Part shown: piece after piece, positions 1 through 8,793 of the stretch
Layout: every line of letters begins with the position of its first letter
Numbering within the stretch: the stretch's first letter is position 1
Source of the DNA: G963674685 sp964591275
GTDB taxonomy: Bacteria > Lernaellota > Lernaellaia > JACKCT01
DNA: 36,613 nucleotides
Direction: 5' to 3'
NCBI GenBank assembly: GCA_964591275.1
Contig: CAZQAE010000050.1
Span: 1-36,613, forward strand
The notes under the pieces: model-generated
Databases searched by the model: none
What the model saw: the letters and a program-made list of their open reading frames with translations, nothing else
What the model was told of the DNA's origin: nothing
Program-made: the position numbers and the translations under genes

Positions 1-198
1 ATAAGCAAAAGTGAGGCGCTTTTCACCTATGACAAGTCGTCTTACCCCCTAGTCTTGAGTATTGACCTTCCCCAGCGCCATACGTTGTGTTTCACAAGCG
101 AAAAAAAATATTGTTGCATCAACCACTGAGTGTTATGTTGAAGATGAGCCTGTGGGGTAATTTTATATCCGGCGTTGGCAAATGGGGGCACGCAGTTA

Positions 199-1092
199 AT
201 GGAAACCAAAGCAAAAAAGGATTCGAGATATTTCGAGGGCATTCAACTGAAAATCGGTCGAACCAATATGGGTTATTGGGCCGCCGCAATGTTCGTCGTC
301 GTCTATTTTCTTTTTACTGTTTCACAATTTTTCGCTTTTCGCATGGGTGCCGACCTGGGCATCATCAACCCGATGTCTGCTCTGACTTCGGTGCTTATCA
401 ACGCCTCGGCTGTCGCCTTCACTTCACTGGCCATTGTTTTAAATTTCCTTGCAAAGCGGAACCGGTGGCCGGATTACGTTTTTAAAATTTCGGTTCACGC
501 TTCATTAGTGTTTTTCATATTGACATGGCTAATCCACATCCACCTTGCCGGCTCACAGAACACTCTCATCGTCATGCTGATCCTCGCCACCGCCGTGGTG
601 GCCCTGTTGTTGCTTGGTCGGCAATACGCCTGGCTATATCTGAGCCTGGGCACCTTTGGCCTGTTATCGGTGGTCATCCTGGAATATTTGGGTCTATTGT
701 CTTATGCGCCGCTTCTGGTCAAAGGCGAAGATATCCGACCCTTGTTTCTCGACAAATCTTACACGGGCATGAACATTTTTCTGTATTTGGTGGTCTCAGG
801 TCTGTTTATGGCGATCCTGCATTACCTGGACATACTCCGAAGTCAAAAGGCCCGGGAACTGGGACACTCCAACTACAACCTGAGAAAAGCCCTGGACGAA
901 GTTCGTCAATTGAAGGGGCTTATTCCCATATGTCCTTTCTGTAAAAAAGTCCGAAAAGACGAAGGCTACTGGGAAGACGTGAGCAAATACATCGAAAATC
1001 AAACGGACGCAAAAACCAGCGCTTCAATATGCCCGGACTGCATGAAGGAAAATTTTCCCGACATCACCGGGGAAGTTATCAAAAAGCATTAA
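199..1092 (+). CDS. six-helix membrane protein with C-terminal Cys-rich sensor-type tail
   Basis: Protein of 297 residues. About six hydrophobic helices span residues 25-215. A short charged, coiled-coil-like linker (about 218-245) follows, then a cytoplasmic tail with a CPFCKK motif, a GYWEDV motif and a final ICPDC motif. Tails of the type LxGLxPIC..CK..R...GYW, ending in ICPxC, are common at the C-terminus of PAS or receiver signalling proteins in delta-like bacteria, so a membrane sensor role is inferred; the four cysteines could bind a metal. No kinase, cyclase or receiver domain is present. I chose the ATG at 199 because a GGGGG run lies about 10 bases upstream; an in-frame TTG at 175 is the alternative. 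No operon partner is evident. Function is unknown beyond the architecture. Confidence 0.7.
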   Translation: METKAKKDSRYFEGIQLKIGRTNMGYWAAAMFVVVYFLFTVSQFFAFRMGADLGIINPMSALTSVLINASAVAFTSLAIVLNFLAKRNRWPDYVFKISVHASLVFFILTWLIHIHLAGSQNTLIVMLILATAVVALLLLGRQYAWLYLSLGTFGLLSVVILEYLGLLSYAPLLVKGEDIRPLFLDKSYTGMNIFLYLVVSGLFMAILHYLDILRSQKARELGHSNYNLRKALDEVRQLKGLIPICPFCKKVRKDEGYWEDVSKYIENQTDAKTSASICPDCMKENFPDITGEVIKKH

Positions 1093-1223
1093 ACGGCGAG
1101 CACAATAGTCCATGACCAAAAAGCGCATCATTTCCATCGAAGACATCAGGAGAATTTCACGATTCACAGGCTCAGCAGGAGCGGGCTTGATCCTGTGAAA
1201 TGAGACACGCAGAAGGTCCTTCA

Positions 1224-2801
1224 ATGCGCATTATTTTTTTCGTGGTTTTTACGCTTTGTTTTTTCTTCGCCGCCTGCGGCGACGACGACGATTCCACGGA
1301 TTCAGGGCAGCCGAACGACGATGCCAACGATGATGTGAACGATGATATGGATGACGATGCCGACGATGATTTGAATGATGACAACGACGATGATAATCAA
1401 GACGATGACGATACGGCGCTGCCGCCCTTCGATGGCTCGTTGGCCCTAAATTTTCAGCGAGTCCCGCCGGGCAACGGATTCATCGTCGTCGTCACGGCCA
1501 CGGACGCTTCAGGCGGGCCGGCAGACGACTTAAACTTAAGCATCACTTCTTCTCGTGGCGTGGTGGGGCTTATCACCAATTTCGGCGACGGCTCATACGA
1601 GTGTGCGATCACGCCGGACGAGGAAGGCTCCGGCGAATACATGGTCGCCGCTTCATCCGGCGAGGCGACCGTCAACCGAACTGCTCTCGTTTTGAGATAC
1701 GTCGGCGACCGATGGAACCAGCCGCAGATGATCGGCGACCCGGTCAGCACGCCCGCGTGGGAGGATTCCGTTGCGATTACGCCAAACGGACAGTGGCTTT
1801 TTGTCATGTACATCACGGTTCCTCTCGATTGCGCGTTTACTGGCTGGAACCGGGACGATCCGCTTTGCCGCACGGCGATCGGTCCGTGGGCGGCGCCCGC
1901 ACGCCCCGACATGTTCGGCGCGAATCGAATTTCGTCGGACGGAACGATCCATCACGGGTGCCCGACGACGGGACTCGACCCCATGCCCTTCGCCGTACCT
2001 CCAATGGCCCTCTACGGATTCCACCGCGAGGCCGACGGCGTCTTCGGCGATCCCTTTGTCGTCGGCTACGAGGGGATGGACGGTTGCGGGGCGCCTTACG
2101 GACCGACATTTTTGCCGCCGGACCAGGAACAGGCGACAATGGTTTTCGCCTATGACGATCCTCACGATCTCGAAGACCCGGAAGACATGGGAAGCGATTT
2201 GTACGCTGTCGACCTGACGCTTGGGCAAAAAACGATTTTGGGGAAATACCGGAAAGTTGAAGGCGAAGTCGTCATGAAAGATTTCCTGACTGAACGGCTT
2301 GGTCTCGATCCGCGCGGGCATCAGGGCAATCCTCATCTGTATTACGACGAAAGCGGCGCGGTGAAACAGATATGGATCGACGACGAATCCGTAGCCGACG
2401 AGGACCGACAGATTTACGCCTATATCTTAAACGGCGAGTTTCCGACAGGACCCTGGTCGGACCGTTTGATTCTGCCCTCGCCTCTCAACTCGGACGGCGT
2501 CGAGGAAATACAACCCATCTTTGACGGCCATGAAGCCATTGTGCGCAGGGGCGACGACATTGTTTCCTTTTCCTTCGGCGGAACTGATATCTTCGACACG
2601 CTTTCATGGGGCAATGAGGCGGTCGAACTTTCGCCCGAAGGTTGGAGTGGGATGGAGGTCGGTTCAATTATCACACTGGGAGAACCGACCAAAGCCGCTG
2701 TGGATGGACGAGAAGAGCTATACTTCGTTTACGCTGTCATCGCCAACGACGGGACGCTCAACCTCAACGTGGGCTGGGTTCCCGAGGCTGAGGAAAGATG
2801 A
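1224..2801 (+). CDS. Asp-rich lipoprotein with Ig-like and propeller-like regions
   Basis: Protein of 525 residues. It opens with a lipoprotein signal peptide (MRIIFFVV.., lipobox FAAC). A linker of roughly 45 residues follows that is almost only Asp and Asn. Next comes a beta-rich segment (about residues 70-160) like an Ig or invasin fold, then a long region with repeated motifs such as SVAITPNGQWLF and NPHLYYDESG that resemble PD40/WD40-type propeller blades. It is expected to be anchored in the outer or cytoplasmic membrane with the acidic linker as a spacer. The ATG at 1224 is preferred over 1200 because AGAAGG lies 7 bases upstream and the signal peptide then starts at residue 1. It is a single gene, convergent with the dehydrogenase downstream. 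Substrate or ligand is unknown. Confidence 0.75.
   Translation: MRIIFFVVFTLCFFFAACGDDDDSTDSGQPNDDANDDVNDDMDDDADDDLNDDNDDDNQDDDDTALPPFDGSLALNFQRVPPGNGFIVVVTATDASGGPADDLNLSITSSRGVVGLITNFGDGSYECAITPDEEGSGEYMVAASSGEATVNRTALVLRYVGDRWNQPQMIGDPVSTPAWEDSVAITPNGQWLFVMYITVPLDCAFTGWNRDDPLCRTAIGPWAAPARPDMFGANRISSDGTIHHGCPTTGLDPMPFAVPPMALYGFHREADGVFGDPFVVGYEGMDGCGAPYGPTFLPPDQEQATMVFAYDDPHDLEDPEDMGSDLYAVDLTLGQKTILGKYRKVEGEVVMKDFLTERLGLDPRGHQGNPHLYYDESGAVKQIWIDDESVADEDRQIYAYILNGEFPTGPWSDRLILPSPLNSDGVEEIQPIFDGHEAIVRRGDDIVSFSFGGTDIFDTLSWGNEAVELSPEGWSGMEVGSIITLGEPTKAAVDGREELYFVYAVIANDGTLNLNVGWVPEAEER
1281..1421 (+). repeat. GAY/AAY codon repeat encoding the acidic linker
   Basis: Low-complexity tract of GAC, GAT and AAC/AAT codons encoding the Asp/Asn linker of the lipoprotein. 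The codons vary between GAC and GAT, so the tract is selected at protein level rather than being a simple microsatellite. Confidence 0.7.
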
Positions 2802-2847
2802 ATGCAAAATGATATGTTAATAGTTAATAGTAAAGGCATATCGCTTA

Positions 2848-3876
2848 TCAGAAGGTCAGCACCACCTTGCCGAACTGCTGCGCCGAAGTCAGATATTCAT
2901 GCGCGTCGCGAACCTGTTCGGCGCGGTATATGCGGTCCACAACCGGCGACAGTTTCCCGGCATTGAGAAGTCGGATGATTTCCTCAAACTCCTTCATGTT
3001 CCCCATCGTGCTGCCAAATACTTGAAGCTGTTTCCAGAACACGCGAGTCAGGTCCGCCGATGCATCGCCGCCGGTCACGCCGCAGACGACAATCCTGCCT
3101 CCGGGCTTTGCCGCTTTGACGCCGATGTTATACGCGGGGCCGGAAACCGAATCGACGACCACATCCACGCCTTTTCGCTGCGTAAATTTGAAGACTTCCT
3201 TGGCTACGTTTTGCGTCTTGTAGTTGAAGCCGGCCGCTACGCCCAATTCTTTCGCCTTGTCCAGTTTCCAGTCGTGGCTGGACGTGACGACGGCGCGCGC
3301 GCCCACGAGATTGCAAATGGTCAGCGCGGCCAAAGCCACTCCCCCGCCGATGCCGTGAATGAGTACGGTCTCACCGGGAAGCAGCCTCGCTTTGGTCATG
3401 AGCATCCGCCAGGCCGTCAGAAATGTCAGGCAAAAGGCGGCGGCGTTTTCAAAAGTCACGTTCTCGGTGATTTTTTGCGCCGCGCAGGCCTTGATCACAA
3501 CCTGCTCCGCAAAGTTTCCGTCCACATGCTCGCCGCGCATTTGAAAACTCGAACACATGCTTTGCTCGCCGCTCAGGCACGCAGCGCACTTCCCGCAAAA
3601 CACCATCGGCGTGAGCACAACGCGGTCGCCGATGGCAAGGTCCTCTACTCCATCGCCAATCTCGGCCACGTCCCCGGCGGCGTCGCAACCCATGATGAAG
3701 GGCATTTCCTGCTTGATTCCGGGCAGTCCGTCGCGAACCCAAACATCCATATGATTCAGCGCCATGGCGCGAACATTGACTTTGATCTCGCCAGGACCAG
3801 GCGCTTCCGGCGCGGACACATCATCAACGTGAATGACATCCGGCCCGCCGTGTTCGTGCATGCGAATCGCTTTCAT
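2848..3876 (-). CDS. zinc-type medium-chain alcohol dehydrogenase / quinone oxidoreductase
   Basis: Protein of 342 residues, normal length for the medium-chain dehydrogenase/reductase superfamily. The N-terminal GroES-like domain contains the four-cysteine structural zinc loop (FCGKCAACLSGEQSMC). The Rossmann domain has GIGGGVALAAL as dinucleotide-binding turn and VDSVSGPA further on. The usual GHE catalytic-zinc motif reads GCDAAG, so this looks like the branch between zinc alcohol dehydrogenases and quinone oxidoreductases, and the substrate cannot be named. The start at 3876 is set by GGAGGA about 9 bases upstream; an upstream in-frame ATG at 3906 would add ten residues without homology. 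It stands alone, divergent from lpdA. Confidence 0.85.
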   Translation of the reverse strand: MKAIRMHEHGGPDVIHVDDVSAPEAPGPGEIKVNVRAMALNHMDVWVRDGLPGIKQEMPFIMGCDAAGDVAEIGDGVEDLAIGDRVVLTPMVFCGKCAACLSGEQSMCSSFQMRGEHVDGNFAEQVVIKACAAQKITENVTFENAAAFCLTFLTAWRMLMTKARLLPGETVLIHGIGGGVALAALTICNLVGARAVVTSSHDWKLDKAKELGVAAGFNYKTQNVAKEVFKFTQRKGVDVVVDSVSGPAYNIGVKAAKPGGRIVVCGVTGGDASADLTRVFWKQLQVFGSTMGNMKEFEEIIRLLNAGKLSPVVDRIYRAEQVRDAHEYLTSAQQFGKVVLTF

Positions 3877-4065
3877 ATACGTGTATCCTCCATCCAGTAT
3901 CTTCATAAACCCACAAAGTTATGAACCCATTGGGTTTTACACAAAGTGGATGAATATTTCCAGACCTTGAATATTTCAAACGCTTTTCGGATGGATCGAA
4001 AATCGAAGATCTAAAGTGATTTCCCAGCACCGACAGGCAACGTTGAGGGAAAATTTGTTTTTTTG

Positions 4066-4092
4066 TTGACACCGCATTGCCGTGCTTACATT
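4066..4092 (+). promoter_or_regulatory. possible sigma-70 type promoter for lpdA
   Basis: A perfect TTGACA at 4066-4071 is followed by TACATT at 4087-4092, about 58 bases before the lpdA start. The spacer of 15 bases is short for a sigma-70 promoter, so this is only a candidate. Confidence 0.3.
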
Positions 4093-4149
4093 GTTCTTCA
4101 GGCATTCTTTTACTGATTCGACGCCGCGCATCATAAGGAGAAGAAAATT

Positions 4150-5541
4150 ATGGATTCAATTTACGATCTTATCGTCATCGGCGCCGGTCCGGGCGGATAC
4201 GTGGCGGCGATTCGCGCCGCGCAGCTTGGAATGAAAGTACTGTGCGTGGAAAAAGAAGCTGTTCCGGGCGGAACCTGCCTGCGCGTGGGCTGCATCCCTT
4301 CCAAAGCCCTGCTGGAATCCAGTGAACTTTTTTACAAAACCAGGCGCGAATTTGGAATGCACGGGATCAACGTTGAAGCCAGCGTTGACCTGCCCAAGCT
4401 GATGGCGCGTAAAGACTCCATCGTCACGCAGCTCACCAAGGGCATTGGCATGCTTTTTAAGAAGAATGGTGTTGAACATATTACAGGGCAAGCCAAATTC
4501 ACTGGCCCCAAAACCATCGCCATCGGTGATCAAGACTTCGAGGCTAAAGCCGTCATTATTGCCACCGGCGCAAAGCCGGCGTCTTTGCCCGGCATCGATT
4601 TCGATGGCGAAAGCATTGTGGATTCCACCGGCGCGCTTTCATTCGATAAAATCCCCGAGTCCATGATCGTCATCGGCGGCGGAGCTATCGGCCTGGAAAT
4701 GGCCTCCGTCTGGTCGCGACTCGGCGCCAACATGACCGTCCTGGAATATCTGCCCCAAATCGTTCCGGGTATGGATGCGGAAGTTGCTGAGCTTGCCAAG
4801 CGCATTCTTAATCGCCAGAAAATCAAGATTGAAACGGGTGTGCGCGTGACGGGCGCGAAGACTGCGAATGGCGCTGTCACGGTCACCGCCGAGGGAAAAA
4901 AGGAAGGCGATCCACCCCGCGAATGGACCGTGGACAAACTGCTGGTGTCCGTGGGACGCAGACCCGTCGTCGACGGCCTGAACTTAAATGCCGCAGACAT
5001 CGAAACAGATGACCGAGGCTTTATCCCGGTTGACGAGCACTGCGAAACAAAAACTCCCGGCGTTTACGCCGTGGGCGATGTCATCGGCGGATTGATGCTC
5101 GCGCACAAGGCCTCGCAAGAAGCGGTGTCGGTCGTCGAGCGGCTCGCAGGCCGCCAGGCCAAGGTCAATTACAACGCGATTCCAGCCGTCGTTTTCACGG
5201 ATCCGGAAATCGCCTCCGTCGGCAAAACAGAAGAGCAGTTAAAAGAGGCCAACGTCACGTACAAGAAAGGAAGCTTCCCCTACGCCGCCAATGGCCGAGC
5301 CAAAGCCTTAAGCGCCAAGGAGGGTTTTGTAAAATTCCTGGCCGATCCGGACACCGACCTCATCTACGGCGCGCACATCATCGGCCTTCGGGCAGGCGAT
5401 CTCATCGCGGAAATCGCACTGGCCATGCACCTGGGCGCAAGCGTCATAGACATCGCCCGCACGACGCACGCGCACCCTACCCTGGCGGAGATCGTCAAGG
5501 AGGCGGCGCTGGCCATGCACGGCGAGGCAATACATATTTGA
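4150..5541 (+). CDS. lpdA: dihydrolipoamide dehydrogenase (E3)
   Basis: FAD-dependent pyridine nucleotide-disulfide oxidoreductase of 463 residues, full length for E3. It reoxidises dihydrolipoyl groups of 2-oxoacid dehydrogenase or glycine cleavage complexes using NAD+. The FAD-binding motif GAGPGGY is near the N-terminus, the redox-active disulfide is GGTCLRVGCIPSK, the NAD-binding motif is GGGAIGLE, and the second FAD motif is GVYAVGDV. The C-terminal active-site segment HAHPTLAE supplies the catalytic His-Glu pair. RBS AAGGAGAA lies just upstream of the ATG. No E1, E2 or glycine-cleavage gene is adjacent, so its partner complex is not visible here. It is a single gene with its own leader of about 270 bases. 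Confidence 0.95.
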   Translation: MDSIYDLIVIGAGPGGYVAAIRAAQLGMKVLCVEKEAVPGGTCLRVGCIPSKALLESSELFYKTRREFGMHGINVEASVDLPKLMARKDSIVTQLTKGIGMLFKKNGVEHITGQAKFTGPKTIAIGDQDFEAKAVIIATGAKPASLPGIDFDGESIVDSTGALSFDKIPESMIVIGGGAIGLEMASVWSRLGANMTVLEYLPQIVPGMDAEVAELAKRILNRQKIKIETGVRVTGAKTANGAVTVTAEGKKEGDPPREWTVDKLLVSVGRRPVVDGLNLNAADIETDDRGFIPVDEHCETKTPGVYAVGDVIGGLMLAHKASQEAVSVVERLAGRQAKVNYNAIPAVVFTDPEIASVGKTEEQLKEANVTYKKGSFPYAANGRAKALSAKEGFVKFLADPDTDLIYGAHIIGLRAGDLIAEIALAMHLGASVIDIARTTHAHPTLAEIVKEAALAMHGEAIHI

Positions 5542-5668
5542 AGGATGAAAGCAAAAAGGAGGAAGGTTGAATGCGAAAGCCGGAGGCAGAAAGCCGGAAA
5601 CAAAACCCATCATAAGGGGAGCAGGTTCGTAGCCGATTGACCAAAAGTCGATAAACCCCGATGTCGTT

Positions 5669-5698
5669 AAAAAAACCCCGAGGGTTGGCGTCTCGGGG
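5669..5698 (-). terminator. rho-independent terminator, minus strand
   Basis: Stem CCCCGAG (5676-5682) pairs with CTCGGGG (5692-5698) around a 9-base loop. Seven A on the plus strand at 5669-5675 give a U tract when read on the minus strand; no T run follows on the plus strand. It therefore ends a minus-strand transcript rather than lpdA. Confidence 0.65.
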
Positions 5699-5710
5699 CG
5701 AAAAACGAAC

Positions 5711-5866
5711 TTAGGTTGTGCGTTGCGTGGGAGGGAGGTGCTCCCATTTCCCCGCGAGAGGCGAGGATGTTTGAACTAACCAAGTTGAAAAGTTGTCAAA
5801 GATTCCGTTTCTCATTCCTTCGACACTGTACTGCGGGGACAAGTTAAAAAACATGATCCAAATCAT
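5711..5866 (-). CDS. candidate small protein (51 aa) or small RNA ahead of a terminator
   Basis: The 447-base gap between lpdA and the next gene contains a minus-strand frame of 51 codons (begins MIWIMFFN, ends PPTQRTT). Its stop codon lies 12 bases before the minus-strand terminator stem. Internal ATGs exist 4 and 17 codons further in. No strong RBS is seen at any of them, and a TTGACA within the frame (TTTGACAACTTT context) could instead be the -35 box of a short non-coding RNA of about 100 nt containing a TGGGAG/CTCCCA hairpin. I do not recognise the peptide. The well-placed terminator is the main reason to list it. Confidence 0.25.
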   Translation of the reverse strand: MIWIMFFNLSPQYSVEGMRNGIFDNFSTWLVQTSSPLAGKWEHLPPTQRTT

Positions 5867-5988
5867 CCGTTTTTATTTTGGGCGCCCACCTTACGACGCC
5901 TATTATTGCGACGCCTTTAACAAGTGGCCAATTGCAGCTACAATGCGCAAGGTTTATTCTCGTCATTGATGCATAGGAGGTTTGTCTG

Positions 5989-7668
5989 TTGCGTTGCCGG
6001 GAATGCGGAAATGTTTTCGATCAATGGAGCTGGGAAAACCCGGTTTGCCCTGCGTGCCTCGAACAGCAAAGTCCTGATTTGCTTGCGGACGCCGCACCGC
6101 CCCCTCCAGACGATGCCAATATAATTGATGACTCGCCTTCCAGCCTTGTTTCTTCCGAATCCGCGCTTGATAATTTCAGCATCAATCAATCCCTCACTCC
6201 ACAGGCTGTTGACGATATTCTCAATCCCGCAATGCCCACGTCCGCGTTTGGAGAAACGGGCATCGATGAAAATGAGATTCAGAGCGACTCACATCTGGCG
6301 GACAACCTCGGCGGGGATTTCGGAATTCAAGAAAGGGAGTTCAAATCCATGGTCGAGCCTTCCATGCTCGACACCGACACGAATTCACTCACGCGCGAAA
6401 TCCCGGTTTTGATCAAAGCAGGCGAAGCGCCGACTGAAAATGAAGATTTGGATCAACAAAGCAATTTGATTCCCAAGCGCTCTGAGTTCCTGGAGGCGGA
6501 ATCGAATATCCTGGGTGCTGATACATCCGATGTCCTTGACGTGGGGATGATGGAAGAAGAACTGGGAAAGATCGGCAATCGCTCGGCCCATGATCTCTCG
6601 TCGCCTGAACCCATAGTTGAAATTCAGCCCTTCGACTTGAGCTATTCGGAAGAGCCGTTTTTTGAAAACACCGCTATCGACGATGGTCCCGATAACGCTG
6701 ATGCAGAGTCCTTTTCGACCCTCGTAACCGATTCACGGCATCAAGACCCTGAAACCGATTCTTTCCCGGCGGAAAATGACCTCAACGAAAGTACTATGCC
6801 CAAATGGGGCGACAATGCGCCTACCGAAACTGAAGAGGAGCGGGTAGCGCACGATGAAGGTCTGGTTTCCGTCGCTGATTTTTTGCAAGACGACATCACG
6901 GTGATCAGCTCATCGGAAGAAATGCCTGAAGGCATTCCCGTCGCGCGGGAGTTTGTCGACGAAAAACCGTTTCAAGCGCAAGATCCGGTGGACATCCTTA
7001 TCGAGGAACCCGAGGACATCCCGGTCACGAAAAGATTTTTTCACGAACAAGATGATGAATTCCAACCCGGCAATCCAGCAATTCCTTGGGAAAAGCAAAA
7101 CGTCATCAGTGCGGCGGGAGTCGCCATGCCCGGGGAACTCCGTTCCCATATACAAAGTTTTGAAAGCCCCAGCGGGCGTTACAGCATCGATTTCGCCGAA
7201 GGGAAGTTTTTGCGAATGGAGATGATCGCCGAGGGCATGGGCGGCTGGAATCTGATGGTATTCATCACGCTGATGACCATAACCATGATCACTGTAGGAT
7301 CGGTTCTGCTTTTCATTATTTTCCTCCCCATTCTTTTGCTGTACGGCCTCAGGCTCGCGATACGAATATTCGCAACGGAAAAGCTCTACGTGGAAGAAAA
7401 AGGCATCCGTCACGAAGTTTCACTCGTACCAGGATTTGCTCTGAAATCTGAATGGGAGTTTGCGCCGAACCTGTATGTATTAAAAACAACTGACCCGTTT
7501 CGTTTTTTCCGTAGCCGGGACAAGTCAGGTAAACGCAAGGACGATATGTTGTTTTTAAGCGGAAACGATTGGCGCGAGCGCGTTGGTTTTCTCACCGACG
7601 AACAAGAAGCCAGATGGCTGCAAAGCCATCTGCACCGATGCCTGCGAAAAGTTCGTTACGTACACTAA
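5989..7668 (+). CDS. zinc-ribbon, acidic low-complexity and membrane-domain protein
   Basis: Protein of 559 residues that I do not recognise as a named family. The first 25 residues form a zinc ribbon (CREC, then CPAC). Residues about 30-390 are acidic, low in complexity and probably disordered. Near residue 400 a folded part begins (SGRYSIDF..), with two close hydrophobic helices (about residues 420-455) followed by a C-terminal soluble segment that ends in a basic stretch. The start is a TTG at 5989, supported by a perfect AGGAGG 8 bases upstream and by placing the first cysteine pair at residues 3 and 6. It is a single gene, convergent with the EEP lipoprotein. A membrane-anchored regulatory or scaffold protein is a guess from architecture only. 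Confidence 0.7.
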   Translation: MRCRECGNVFDQWSWENPVCPACLEQQSPDLLADAAPPPPDDANIIDDSPSSLVSSESALDNFSINQSLTPQAVDDILNPAMPTSAFGETGIDENEIQSDSHLADNLGGDFGIQEREFKSMVEPSMLDTDTNSLTREIPVLIKAGEAPTENEDLDQQSNLIPKRSEFLEAESNILGADTSDVLDVGMMEEELGKIGNRSAHDLSSPEPIVEIQPFDLSYSEEPFFENTAIDDGPDNADAESFSTLVTDSRHQDPETDSFPAENDLNESTMPKWGDNAPTETEEERVAHDEGLVSVADFLQDDITVISSSEEMPEGIPVAREFVDEKPFQAQDPVDILIEEPEDIPVTKRFFHEQDDEFQPGNPAIPWEKQNVISAAGVAMPGELRSHIQSFESPSGRYSIDFAEGKFLRMEMIAEGMGGWNLMVFITLMTITMITVGSVLLFIIFLPILLLYGLRLAIRIFATEKLYVEEKGIRHEVSLVPGFALKSEWEFAPNLYVLKTTDPFRFFRSRDKSGKRKDDMLFLSGNDWRERVGFLTDEQEARWLQSHLHRCLRKVRYVH

Positions 7669-7695
7669 GGCCATGAAGTACGGATGTCTCACGGA

Positions 7696-8793
7696 TCAGG
7701 GCACATCAAAGCTGCACAAAACGCCGATGTGATCGCTTGCCCACACGCCTCCAACCGGTTCGGCCAGTACGCGCTCGCAGTCCAGAGGCAAGGCCAATTC
7801 TCTCGAGCCCGGCACCAGGTAAATATAATCGATGCGCCTATCGGGATTGTCCGAGGGATAAGTATAGCCCGGATCGGATGGATTTGTCTCAATCCACTCG
7901 TCGAACAGGTCGCCTTCGTAACCATCATGCTGCGCTTCCCCACGCAAAAATCGCATGGCCAACGAGTCGGGCTCAGCGTTTAGGTCTCCTGCGAAAAAAC
8001 CGGTTCGCTCGGAAAGATGAGATTTCATAAAAAGCCAGGCATCGAGAGCCTGATCAGCCTTTTCCGTCGAATTGTTGCTTGTGGTCATGTGGGAACAGTA
8101 AAAATAGATTTCTCCCAGTTCCGTGCTGACGCGAACGCCAAGAATTGACCTTTCAAAAAGCCCCAGTATCTCCGGATGCGGCAACCATTCCCTGTCGCTC
8201 CATTCGATGGGCAACCGGGTCATGATGGCGATGCCTTCCTCGAATACCAATGGAATTTCGTGTGTTTTTTTCCACACGTATTCATAACCGGTCATTTCCG
8301 CCAGCACTTCCGCCCGGTTTTGCACGAGTAATAACTGCGCTGCCTCCTGCATGGCGACGAAGTCGGGTTGCTTGTCCAGAATCAGGTCGGCCACGATTTG
8401 CGTTCGATCATCCACGTTCAATAGATTCCAGATAGGATTTTGCAGGTTCATGGTGAGCACGGTAATAATTTCGCCGGTCAAATCGTCATCCGCCGTGTCG
8501 TCATCCTCGGTGTCGTCATCGATTGTATCGTCATCCACCGTATCGTCATCGGTGAAATCATCGTCCATCGAGTCGTCATCCATGACAGTGTCGTCGTCGT
8601 TTAAATCGTCATCCCATATGTCATCGTCCATCAGGTCGTCGTCCGCGCCGACTGTATCATCATTGGCGCCATCATTCGTATCGTCGTTCGCGTAATCCTC
8701 TGAATCATCGTCATCATTGCAGGACAGGAGGGAACCGAAGAAAAGGACTAGAAGAGTTAAGCCAACCAATAATGCAATATTGATAACTTTCAT
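7696..8793 (-). CDS. Asp-rich lipoprotein with endonuclease/exonuclease/phosphatase domain
   Basis: Protein of 365 residues. A lipoprotein signal peptide (MKVINIAL.., lipobox LLSC with Cys25) is followed by about 80 residues dominated by Asp in DDD-x-x units. The rest is an EEP (exonuclease/endonuclease/phosphatase) fold. Expected catalytic motifs are present in order: LTMNLQ, AMQEA, YCSHM, GDLNAEPDS, RRIDYIYL and WASDHIG. The fold includes DNases, sphingomyelinases and inositol phosphatases; surface location suggests an extracellular phosphodiesterase or nuclease, but the substrate is not set by sequence. The start at 8793 has GGGGG 6 bases upstream; the frame extends to 8817 with no signal. 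The acidic linker design matches the lipoprotein at 1224. Confidence 0.85.
   Translation of the reverse strand: MKVINIALLVGLTLLVLFFGSLLSCNDDDDSEDYANDDTNDGANDDTVGADDDLMDDDIWDDDLNDDDTVMDDDSMDDDFTDDDTVDDDTIDDDTEDDDTADDDLTGEIITVLTMNLQNPIWNLLNVDDRTQIVADLILDKQPDFVAMQEAAQLLLVQNRAEVLAEMTGYEYVWKKTHEIPLVFEEGIAIMTRLPIEWSDREWLPHPEILGLFERSILGVRVSTELGEIYFYCSHMTTSNNSTEKADQALDAWLFMKSHLSERTGFFAGDLNAEPDSLAMRFLRGEAQHDGYEGDLFDEWIETNPSDPGYTYPSDNPDRRIDYIYLVPGSRELALPLDCERVLAEPVGGVWASDHIGVLCSFDVP
8476..8718 (-). repeat. Asp-codon repeat encoding acidic linker
   Basis: About 27 irregular repeats of GAYGAYGAY-N6 on the minus strand (seen as GTCATC/GTCGTC on the plus strand) encode DDD units separated by two or three residues. 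Such tracts can be mistaken for a CRISPR array, but they are in frame and have no constant spacer length. Confidence 0.75.

Noticed and set aside
1112..1198. Small frame of 28 codons (begins MTKKRIISIEDIRR) between the first two genes
   Set aside because: It reads like the start of a protein but ends at once, has no clear RBS and no continuation in other frames. It is possibly a remnant, but too short to support.
8476..8718. Repeated GTCATC/GTCGTC units resembling a CRISPR or satellite array
   Set aside because: The repeats are in frame with the lipoprotein and encode DDD units; there are no unique spacers of constant length and no cas genes.
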